Shown here: positions 48,954-56,875 of the stretch, in pieces
Layout of the letters: every line of letters starts with the position of its first letter
Numbering within the stretch: position 1 is the first letter of the stretch
Assembly: GCA_002498525.1 (NCBI GenBank)
Contig: DAHR01000013.1
Location: 131,809-194,213, forward strand
DNA length: 62,405 bases
Direction of reading: 5' to 3'
Origin: Euryarchaeota archaeon UBA58
Lineage (GTDB): Archaea > Thermoplasmatota > Poseidoniia > Poseidoniales > Thalassarchaeaceae
Position numbers and translations under genes: made by a program
The notes under the pieces: generated by a model
Databases searched by the model: none
Seen by the model: the letters and a program-made list of their open reading frames with translations, nothing else
What the model was told of the DNA's origin: nothing

Positions 48954-51647
48954 ATGGCAGAGGAATTACTTCGCAGAGACATCTCTGAAGAGATGAAAGA
49001 GAGTTACATCAACTATGCGATGAGCGTCATAATCGGTCGGGCTCTACCCGACGTTCGAGACGGCTTGAAGCCGGTTCACCGCCGAATCCTCTGGGGCATG
49101 CACCAAGCTGGCTACACACACGAGAAGGGTTACAGCAAGTCCGCGAGGTCGGTGGGAGAGGTGATGGGAAAGTACCATCCTCACGGCGATCAGGCTCTCT
49201 ATGACACGATGGTGAGGATGGCTCAGGACTTCTCACTGCGCTATCCCCTCATCGATGGGCAGGGCAACTTCGGCTCCATCGATGGCGATCCGCCGGCGGC
49301 GATGCGCTACACCGAGAGTCGCCTCGATCGCATGGCCAAGCACATGCTCGACGACATCAACAAGAACACCATAGACATGGTCGCCAACTTCGACGACAGC
49401 GAGAAGGAGCCAACAGTTCTGCCCTCGCGCCTGCCGAATCTGCTGCTCAACGGCAGTGATGGAATCGCCGTCGGCATGGCGACCAAGATTCCGCCGCACA
49501 ACCTCAACGAGGTCGCGGCGGCGATCACATTCCACACCGAGATGGTCATCAAGAAAAATCCGAAAAGGTCGCTCGACAAGCCACCGAAGATCGATGTTCT
49601 GGAATATATGGAATACCTCAAAGGACCCGATTTCCCGACGGGAGCGATGATCTACGGAATCGACGGAATCGTCGACATGTACCGAACCGGCCAAGGTCGA
49701 TTCCACATCCGCTCCGAGGCCGAGGTCAGAGACGACTCGAACGGCAAGCGCATCATCATCACATCGATTCCGTATCAAGTCCGGAAATCAGGTATGCTGC
49801 AAGGCATCGCGGAACTGGTGACGAAGGAGGTCGTGAAGGGAATCAGGGACATCCGCGATGAATCGAGCAAGGAAGGAATCCGCGTCGTCATCGAGGTCAA
49901 GAACAACGCCGACCCGCACGCGATTCTCAATCAACTGTACAAATCGAGTCGGCTGCAGGAGTCGTATTCGGCGAACATGATGGGCATCCTCAACGGAAAA
50001 CCGGTGCAACTCGATCTCGGCACCATCATCCACACCTACATGCGCCACCGCGAATCAGTCATCGAACGTCGCACCCAATTCGAACTCGACAAGGCCGAGG
50101 CTCGCGCGCACATCCTCGAAGGCTTGATGCGCGCGCAGAAGCGAATGGCGGAGATCATCGAAGTCGGCCGCAATTCGGAATCCAGAGACCAGTTCGAAGC
50201 ATACCTCCGAGGTGAAGAGATGTATCTGAAGATCAAGCGCTTCGACTTCTCCGTAAAGCAGGCGAAGGCAATCGCTGAGCGCCGCCTCTACCAGCTGACC
50301 AGACTCAACGTAAAGGAGGTCGCGGACGAACTGAAGAAACTCGAATCCGCGATAAAGGAATACAATTCGATTCTCGCCAGCCGCATTCGCAGACTGCAGA
50401 TCCTACTCGACGAACTCCACGAGGTCGTCGAGAAGCACGGCGACGAGCGCCGCAGCCACATCGATCCCTCACCACTCTCGATGGACCGAGAAGACCTCGT
50501 CGCCGAACGTGCATTGGTCATCTCGCTGACTCAAGACAATTACATCCGCCACCTGCCGGTAGAGGCCTTCCGCCTGCAGAACAGAGGTGGAAAGGGGCTC
50601 AAGGGCGTGTCGACCAAAGACGAGGATGCACCGGCAGCAATCGTCACCTGCTTCTCCAAGGACCGCTTGCTGATCTTCACCGACAAGGGCCGTGTCTACG
50701 GTTTGAGAGCATGGGAAACACCCCTGGCGAGCAGGTATGGGAGAGGCACCCACATCCGCAATCTGCTGACTAAAATACGCGACGATGAAGCGGTGATCTC
50801 AATTCTGCCGATGGCCCGCGAATTGATCGAGAAACCTGAGGGGAATTATCTCATCTTCGCCACCAAGAATGGGCGAATCAAGCGTAGCCGCCTCTCGGAA
50901 TATGTCAAAATCAACCGCAACGGCAAATTCGCACTCAGATTCGCGACCGAGGACGACACCCTCGTCCAAGTCAGGCCGGCCACGGACGCAGACCACGTCG
51001 TCCTCGTCTCGGCCGGAGGATTTGCTTGCAGATTCCTCCCCTCCCATGTCAAAACGCGGACCCACCCTGAGACTGGCGAGGTCCAGACCACCCACACAGT
51101 GCGCGTGCAAGGCAGGGTCAGCCAAGGTGTCAGAGGCATGAAATTACAGAAGGATGACAGTGTCATCGGCATGATTGTCACCGATGATTTCGACACCAGC
51201 GTTCTGACCATCTCGCGCTATGGAATGGCGAAGCGCAGTCGACTCGGCTCTGGAGAAATGATTCCGCAACTCGACGAGGATGGCGCAGCAATCCTCGACG
51301 ATGAGGGTGAAGCGTTGATGCAGCGCGATGGATATCGCAAGACTAACCGCGGAACCAAGGGTATCCGAACGATGTCCCTCAGGGATAAGGATCAGATTGT
51401 CGGCGTCCGACAGATACCTGACCTCGACGACCAACTCTTCATGCTGACGGCCAGTGGGATGATGATCAGAATGCCCGCCACCCAGACCAAGGAAACCCTC
51501 GGAAAAGTCACAAAAGGCACTCGAATAATGGAGTTGCGCGACTCGGCGAAGAAATCACATGTGGACGAGATAATATTCGTCGCACGGCTTCCAGCAGGCC
51601 TCATCGTGAGCGACGACGACATCGATGTCGCAAGCGAAGAAGAGTGA
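48954..51647 (+). CDS. gyrA: DNA gyrase subunit A
   Basis: The ~897-aa product has the breakage-reunion domain with the active-site Tyr in PPAAMRYTESRL, the GSxDGDPPAAMRY context and KSARxVGEVMGKYHPHG. The C-terminal pinwheel carries a GyrA box variant QNRGGKGLKG. GAGGTG sits seven bases before ATG 48954. It gives, with GyrB, an ATP-dependent negative supercoiling enzyme. The tRNA-Ser gene follows after 46 bases. Confidence 0.96.
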   Translation: MAEELLRRDISEEMKESYINYAMSVIIGRALPDVRDGLKPVHRRILWGMHQAGYTHEKGYSKSARSVGEVMGKYHPHGDQALYDTMVRMAQDFSLRYPLIDGQGNFGSIDGDPPAAMRYTESRLDRMAKHMLDDINKNTIDMVANFDDSEKEPTVLPSRLPNLLLNGSDGIAVGMATKIPPHNLNEVAAAITFHTEMVIKKNPKRSLDKPPKIDVLEYMEYLKGPDFPTGAMIYGIDGIVDMYRTGQGRFHIRSEAEVRDDSNGKRIIITSIPYQVRKSGMLQGIAELVTKEVVKGIRDIRDESSKEGIRVVIEVKNNADPHAILNQLYKSSRLQESYSANMMGILNGKPVQLDLGTIIHTYMRHRESVIERRTQFELDKAEARAHILEGLMRAQKRMAEIIEVGRNSESRDQFEAYLRGEEMYLKIKRFDFSVKQAKAIAERRLYQLTRLNVKEVADELKKLESAIKEYNSILASRIRRLQILLDELHEVVEKHGDERRSHIDPSPLSMDREDLVAERALVISLTQDNYIRHLPVEAFRLQNRGGKGLKGVSTKDEDAPAAIVTCFSKDRLLIFTDKGRVYGLRAWETPLASRYGRGTHIRNLLTKIRDDEAVISILPMARELIEKPEGNYLIFATKNGRIKRSRLSEYVKINRNGKFALRFATEDDTLVQVRPATDADHVVLVSAGGFACRFLPSHVKTRTHPETGEVQTTHTVRVQGRVSQGVRGMKLQKDDSVIGMIVTDDFDTSVLTISRYGMAKRSRLGSGEMIPQLDEDGAAILDDEGEALMQRDGYRKTNRGTKGIRTMSLRDKDQIVGVRQIPDLDDQLFMLTASGMMIRMPATQTKETLGKVTKGTRIMELRDSAKKSHVDEIIFVARLPAGLIVSDDDIDVASEEE

Positions 51648-51693
51648 TTCGAACCGCTCGCCTTAAGCCGAAAACTCGGGTCGCCGGAACACT

Positions 51694-51780
51694 GCGGCAG
51701 TCGCATAGCCTGGCCATTGCGCTGGATTGCTAATCCAGTGGTGTTTCACCTCGGGAGTTCAAATCTCCCCTGTCGCGCCA
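51694..51780 (+). tRNA. tRNA-Ser (anticodon GCT)
   Basis: The acceptor stem GCGGCAG (51694-51700) pairs with CTGTCGC (51770-51776), with one G-T pair; the discriminator is G and CCA is encoded at 51778-51780. The anticodon stem CTGGA/TCCAG closes the loop TTGCTAA with anticodon GCT at 51729-51731. A long variable arm (GTGGTGTTTCACC region) is typical of Ser, and the T arm contains GTTCAAATC. The gene has no intron. Confidence 0.93.
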
Positions 51781-51929
51781 CTATTTTCACCGCAATTTGA
51801 CCACCATATTCAGCACTACCCAACCGACAGAATCGCCTCGGTTTCACGAGTGCCCGAGCGACAGAATCGCCTTGATTCAGCAACCCCGTCCGGAGCAGAC
51901 TTGATGCTGGACGCTGCCTCTCAAGCAAC

Positions 51930-52778
51930 ATGGAGGCTATGGAAGGACTGACCATGCTGGCGACAGCAGTGGCAGCCATCGGTCTGATTCTGAGCATTCT
52001 GATATGGCGAAGAATCAGACACCTCAACCCATCGAATGACCGCTCGTGGGTCAACGATAACGCGCGAACCTCATACTCTGAAATCAATGGAGACGAGGTG
52101 ATCCTCTACAATGTCAGAGACTTCCGCTGGCGGACCACGAGAGATTATGATGAACGGTGGACTGAGCGCAGGTTTCGCATATCGGACTGTACGAAGATAT
52201 GGTTCGTCCTCGAGTATTTCTATCCGGCGCAGAAGCCGATTGCACACACCATCTTCAGCTTCGAGTTCGCCGACGGCACGAGGCTGGCGTGTTCAATCGA
52301 AGTCAGGCGCGAGAAAGGCGAAAAATTCTCACCGATCAGGGGCCTGATGAGAGAATTCGAAATCATGTATGTGTGGGCGACAGAGAGCGATGTGGTCGGG
52401 GTCAGGAGTCGCTGTCGGGATTCGGAGACGCATCTCTTCGAAGGTGTGATTCTGGGCGAGGGAAATCAATGTCGGATTCTGGAATCCTATCTTCGGCGCA
52501 GCAACAAACTGCACGACGAGCCGGAATGGTACAACAGCATCCTCAACAACTGCACAACGAACATCGTGCGCCACGTCAACGAAGTCTACCCGGGCCGCGT
52601 CCCTCGTGCTCTCGCCGTGATACTCCCTGGGTTGAGTCCGAAGCTTCTCAGACGCAACAATCTGGTGCGCCTGCGGGGATCTCTGGAGGATGAAATGAAG
52701 TTGAATCAGATTGAACCGCGGGCGCGGGCGTGGGATGGAGAATGCGATTTCGGGGATTGGATTCGGGCTGAAATCTGA
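51930..52778 (+). CDS. DUF4105 (Lnb N-terminal-type) membrane-associated protein
   Basis: The 282-aa product has one N-terminal membrane helix (about 10-28). The rest matches DUF4105: VRDFRWRTTRDYDERW, AHTIFSFEFADG, SIEVRREKGEKFSPIRGLMR, and EWYNSILNNCTTNIV with an invariant Cys. The family is bacterial and linked to lipoprotein or envelope processes; the Cys/His are thought catalytic. Upstream ATGs at 51939 and 51954 are possible. The downstream aroA reading frame overlaps its last ~45 bases. Confidence 0.83.
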   Translation: MEAMEGLTMLATAVAAIGLILSILIWRRIRHLNPSNDRSWVNDNARTSYSEINGDEVILYNVRDFRWRTTRDYDERWTERRFRISDCTKIWFVLEYFYPAQKPIAHTIFSFEFADGTRLACSIEVRREKGEKFSPIRGLMREFEIMYVWATESDVVGVRSRCRDSETHLFEGVILGEGNQCRILESYLRRSNKLHDEPEWYNSILNNCTTNIVRHVNEVYPGRVPRALAVILPGLSPKLLRRNNLVRLRGSLEDEMKLNQIEPRARAWDGECDFGDWIRAEI

Positions 52779-54015
52779 GCGTGCGAGCATTCAATTCAGC
52801 GGGCGCTTTGTCGGCGACGTGCTGAACGTCGAGGCGTTGTCGCCGAGCGGCGAATTCGAGTGGAGATTGCCGCCATCGAAGAGCCACACGATTCGTTTTC
52901 TGGCTCTCGCCGCTCAAGGTGAAAGTGAATGTCGGTTGCGTTTCGAGGGATTTCTAGGTGCTGATGTCGAGTCAATGGCTCGCTGTCTGGAGGCAATGGG
53001 AGTCGAGATCGAGCGTGAGGCTGGGTCTTGGCTGGTGAGACCGCCAGAAAAGGGCTTGCGAGCTCCTGAAGGGGTTCTGGATTGTGGGAATTCGGGGGCC
53101 GCTGCAAGGATATTGACGGTGATGGCTGCTAATCTTGAGGTCTCAGTCACCATCGATGGGGACGAGTCGCTGCGCCGACGGAGCAGCCCCGGGCTGGCTG
53201 AGGTGCTTCGCGAACTCGGTTGTCAGGTGTCTTCTGACGGCTTGCCTTGCGAGGTCTGTGGACCTGTTTCAGGTGGCTCTGCTGTGCTGGATGTCAGTGC
53301 TTCGAGCCAGCCTTTGACGGCGCTTGTTCTGGCTTCGCCCGGCTTTGCTGGGGCGGTCGAACTGGTCTTGGAAGGTCAGGCTGTGAGCCGCGGATATGGT
53401 GCGATGAGCTTCGATATCGCGGCTCGATGCGGCTCACCTAATCGCATTGCTGAGCCGCTGTCGCTCGTTCCTTGGCGGGTCGAAGTACCAGAAGTTGTGG
53501 ACATCCCGCCAGAGTTGAGTCTGTTTCCGCTGGCGATTCTTCTCGAAATCATTCACGATGATTTACGTCTCAACACAACGCTACCAACTTATGATCCGCT
53601 GATGTTGATTGCAATCGATGCCATTGACCGCGCCGATGGGGGAGAAGTCGACCTGAGCGATGCCAGCGATCTGGTCACTCCAGCCGCCGCGTGGTTGGCC
53701 TTGACGAGCGGTGGCACTCTGACTGGAATCGGCCATGCACGCGGAAAGGAAAGCGATCGAATCGCGGGCACCATCGAGATGCTCGCTACCTTCGGATTGG
53801 AGGCGCAGGAGAGTGCAGACGGAATGGTCATCGAGGGTGGACAGTCCTTGCACAGGCCCATCGAGCCGATCGAGACGCACATGGATCACCGGCTCGCAAT
53901 GACAGCGATGGTACTCGCCTCGAAGGTCGGTGGAGTGATTGTCGGCGCTGAGATATCGGAAGTGACCCACCCGGGTTTCGTCAAGCAATTACTCGCTTTG
54001 GGCACAAACCAGTGA
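52735..54015 (+). CDS. aroA: 3-phosphoshikimate 1-carboxyvinyltransferase (EPSP synthase)
   Basis: The ~426-aa product shows the EPSPS motifs PPSKSHTIRFLALAA (Lys/Ser/Arg substrate site), LDCGNSGAAARILT (phosphoenolpyruvate loop), DVSASSQPLTALVLA and the C-terminal RGKESDRI and HMDHRLAMTAMVL. It makes EPSP from shikimate-3-P and PEP. No start codon lies exactly at the end of the previous gene; ATG 52735 overlaps it by 44 bases, and the conserved part starts at about residue 47. aroD is separated from it by about 6 kb, so shikimate genes are scattered here. Confidence 0.92.
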   Translation: MENAISGIGFGLKSERASIQFSGRFVGDVLNVEALSPSGEFEWRLPPSKSHTIRFLALAAQGESECRLRFEGFLGADVESMARCLEAMGVEIEREAGSWLVRPPEKGLRAPEGVLDCGNSGAAARILTVMAANLEVSVTIDGDESLRRRSSPGLAEVLRELGCQVSSDGLPCEVCGPVSGGSAVLDVSASSQPLTALVLASPGFAGAVELVLEGQAVSRGYGAMSFDIAARCGSPNRIAEPLSLVPWRVEVPEVVDIPPELSLFPLAILLEIIHDDLRLNTTLPTYDPLMLIAIDAIDRADGGEVDLSDASDLVTPAAAWLALTSGGTLTGIGHARGKESDRIAGTIEMLATFGLEAQESADGMVIEGGQSLHRPIEPIETHMDHRLAMTAMVLASKVGGVIVGAEISEVTHPGFVKQLLALGTNQ

Positions 54016-54066
54016 AGAAACTCAACTGCTAAGAGGGCACCGCCACAGCCTTTGACGAGGGGAGTC

Positions 54067-54837
54067 ATGAAACTACGTCTGCATCAATTCCTTTCGAAGA
54101 CGGGGGTCTTCTCCTCAAAGGCTGAAACAAAGCAAGCCATTTGGGACGGTGAGATCACCGTCAATGGAACGGTGGTCAAGAACATGACCTTCCAATTCAA
54201 CGTCAAAACCAAGGAGGTCACCTACCGAGGCAAGGTGCTTGAACTCCATGACGAAGAAGTCCACTTCCTCCTCCACAAGCCGCTTGGCTGCATCTGCTCT
54301 CGACTTAATTCGCATGAATCTGCGCTTGGTAAAGCCTCGGCGTATGAGGTGTTTCGCGAGCATATGGGACCAACCACCTATGAACGCCTGATCACCGTTG
54401 GCCGTTTGGATGAAAACACCACTGGATTTCTCTTGGTGACCACTGACGGAAAAATAGTTCACAGAATCACATCACCAGATCACACGGTCAGGAAGACCTA
54501 CCGGGTCCACACAACAACACCAATTTCTGAAGATCATATGGACGCCATCCGAACGGGTGTGCGCATCGTCGTCGAAGACGGTGAAGCCAGCGATGTGTAT
54601 TGGACAAAGCCTGCAGTGATCGAGCAAGAGTCACCTGGCGTGGTTCTGTTGACCATCGGTGAGGGAAAGAAGCGACAAATACGCCGGATGTTCGGAGCCT
54701 TAGGAAACCCGGTCACTCAACTCCACCGAACGTCAACCGAAGAAATGCAATTGGATGCTTATGATCTCAAACCTGGGGAATTCGCTCCAATCGAACGAAA
54801 GGAAATCGAGCGATTGATCATTCAACCGAGCATCTGA
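54067..54837 (+). CDS. RsuA/RluB-family pseudouridine synthase
   Basis: The ~256-aa protein has an N-terminal S4 RNA-binding domain (KLRLHQFLSKTGVFSSKAE...IWDGEITVNG) and the pseudouridine synthase fold with the catalytic Asp in VGRLDENTTGFLLVTTDG and the KKRQIRRMFGALGNPV motif. The family modifies rRNA in bacteria and is rare in archaea. ATG 54067 is used instead of the longer frame. The base composition is more A/T-rich than aroA next door, which hints at transfer. Confidence 0.88.
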   Translation: MKLRLHQFLSKTGVFSSKAETKQAIWDGEITVNGTVVKNMTFQFNVKTKEVTYRGKVLELHDEEVHFLLHKPLGCICSRLNSHESALGKASAYEVFREHMGPTTYERLITVGRLDENTTGFLLVTTDGKIVHRITSPDHTVRKTYRVHTTTPISEDHMDAIRTGVRIVVEDGEASDVYWTKPAVIEQESPGVVLLTIGEGKKRQIRRMFGALGNPVTQLHRTSTEEMQLDAYDLKPGEFAPIERKEIERLIIQPSI

Positions 54838-54870
54838 TCAGCGTCGTCGTTCTGTTGGCTCTTTCCAGCC

Positions 54871-54875
54871 TTTTT
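54871..54875 (+). terminator. Possible oligo-T terminator between RsuA-type gene and mutL
   Basis: A run TTTTT follows a short C-rich segment in the 62-base convergent spacer. Archaeal RNA polymerase can stop at such runs. The evidence is slight. Confidence 0.3.
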
Positions 54876-54899
54876 GAGGAAATTCAACCGTTAGGTGAC

Positions 54900-56873
54900 T
54901 CAACCGTGCCGACCGAAGTGTCGGTCGAGATGGTCCATTGTCAACCGTAGCACCGTCGGGCGCCCATGCACGCAAGCCCAAGGGTTCGCAATCGTTCGCA
55001 TGTCCTCGAGCAGTCGCCGCATCTCGGCGAGGCTCAATCTCTCGTTGGCTTTGACCGAGCCTCGACACGAACGCATGAAGGCGACGTGGTCGCGCAACTC
55101 AATGACAGCGTCGATTTCCTCAGCACCGTCAGGCGCAGAAGCAAGTTCGATCAACAGGTCATGGAGAAAATCCTCCAGCCCATCGCTTCCAACCAGAACT
55201 TCGGGTATCGAGGTTATTGCGATGCCCCCTTCTGTAACCGCAAATGAAATCCCTAACTCGGCAAGCCGAGACTCTCCCGATATCGCCGACGCCTTCTCGC
55301 GAGCTCCGAGAGAAATCACAATCGGAGCCATCAGTTCCTGACCATCCCAACTGATCATCTGCTCGCGCAACCGCTCGTAGCGAATGCGCTCGTGAAGCGC
55401 GTGTTGATCGACGATGAACAACTCGTCACCGCCCTGTGCGAGAATGTAAGAATCGGCCAATTGCGCCAATGCGACCATCTCTGGAAGGTTGGGGATTACA
55501 GCTGCATCAGGCCGTGGCTCGTCAAGGGGTGAGACCGATTTCCCACAGGCGTGGCGGTGTAGTTGCCGCTCTTCTGATGAGAGTGATTGTGTGATCGGAT
55601 TTTGGTCGAGGCCGGGTAGGATCTGCTGATCTATCTCAGAACTTGAGACCGGCCTCGGCTCTACCTTCTGCTGAGAAATTGAAGCGCTTCGAAGACTGCT
55701 GAAATGTGTTTGGACGGTTGCGTCGTCTGTCACTGCACTTGCCCATTCTGGCATTATTTGGGGCGGGATTTGTTGGCTTGCATGACCCTCATCTGCGCGT
55801 TCTGCTATGCCTTTCAAAACGGTTCCCTCCCTCGCCTCGGGCCGTGTCGCAACCATCGAAAGTGTGTGTTTTATCGTGCGCTCCAGCCGCTCGAGAACCC
55901 TCCATGAATGCCTCAATCTAACCTCTCTTTTCGTCGGATGAACGTTGACATCGACCTCGTTGGTCGGCAGCGTCAGCGAGATGACTCCAATTGGATGTCG
56001 ACCGACCATCAAGCGGCTGTGAAATCCTCTGCGAACCGCTTGCAGAAACGGCCCTGCTGAGACGGGGCGTCCATTGACCAGAATGTGAATGTCGTCGGCT
56101 CGGCTTCGCGTCAGGCCAGGCGGTGAGATCCAACCGCTCCAGCGCTCGCCGCCCGGCGCATCTTCGTCGGCTTCTGGCGATTTGAGTTCGAAAAGTTCGC
56201 TCGAAGTCGCCCCGAAGAGATCGTACAATCGGTCCTCGGTTTCGTTGGCTGGAGGACATTCGAGGACGGTTCGGCCATCGACCTCGATGTGGATTCCAAT
56301 CGTCGGCTCACACAGAGCCAATTGTACTCCAACATCGACGATTGCAGCGGTTTCGGTCGAGGGCCGGCGCTGGAATGATAGACGGGCTGGAACCTTAGCG
56401 AAGAGGTTCAGTACATCGATTCTGGTGCCCGGAGCGAGACCGGATGGCTCGACTTCGCCGACCGATCCATTGTCGACTCTGAGCTCAGCGCCTTCTGCGC
56501 CCTCGGGCTTGCTGGCGACGGACAATTCGCTTACTGCACCGATCGATGCGAGAGCCTCACCGCGGAATCCCTTGGTCTCGATTCGCGACAGATCATCAGG
56601 TCCACTGAGTTTGTTGGTCGCGTGGCGAGTGACCGCCAGAAGCAATTCCTCAGCAGGTATTCCGCTGCCGTCATCGATGACGGTGATTCGCTCGAATCCA
56701 CCTTTTTCAATTTCGATTCGAACGTGCTTCGCGCCGGCATCGAATGAGTTTTCGACCAATTCCTTGACCACTTGGGCTGGCCTCTCAACCACCTCACCGG
56801 CAGCGATTTTACCGATCGTCAGATCATCGAGTTGGATGATTGGGCTGCGCCCTGATTGCTCCAACTCGGCCAT
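54900..56873 (-). CDS. mutL: DNA mismatch repair protein MutL
   Basis: The 657-aa protein has a GHKL ATPase (IAAGEVVERPAQVVKELVEN, DDGSGI, TRHATNKL, GFRGEALASI). Its C-terminal part carries the endonuclease motif DQHALHERIRYE (DQHA-x2-E-x4-E) and CVHGRPT. It can therefore nick DNA like eukaryotic PMS2 and non-E. coli MutL. The stop of mutS and the start of mutL are two bases apart, so they are cotranscribed. Confidence 0.95.
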   Translation of the reverse strand: MAELEQSGRSPIIQLDDLTIGKIAAGEVVERPAQVVKELVENSFDAGAKHVRIEIEKGGFERITVIDDGSGIPAEELLLAVTRHATNKLSGPDDLSRIETKGFRGEALASIGAVSELSVASKPEGAEGAELRVDNGSVGEVEPSGLAPGTRIDVLNLFAKVPARLSFQRRPSTETAAIVDVGVQLALCEPTIGIHIEVDGRTVLECPPANETEDRLYDLFGATSSELFELKSPEADEDAPGGERWSGWISPPGLTRSRADDIHILVNGRPVSAGPFLQAVRRGFHSRLMVGRHPIGVISLTLPTNEVDVNVHPTKREVRLRHSWRVLERLERTIKHTLSMVATRPEAREGTVLKGIAERADEGHASQQIPPQIMPEWASAVTDDATVQTHFSSLRSASISQQKVEPRPVSSSEIDQQILPGLDQNPITQSLSSEERQLHRHACGKSVSPLDEPRPDAAVIPNLPEMVALAQLADSYILAQGGDELFIVDQHALHERIRYERLREQMISWDGQELMAPIVISLGAREKASAISGESRLAELGISFAVTEGGIAITSIPEVLVGSDGLEDFLHDLLIELASAPDGAEEIDAVIELRDHVAFMRSCRGSVKANERLSLAEMRRLLEDMRTIANPWACVHGRPTVLRLTMDHLDRHFGRHG

Positions 56874-56875
56874 TC

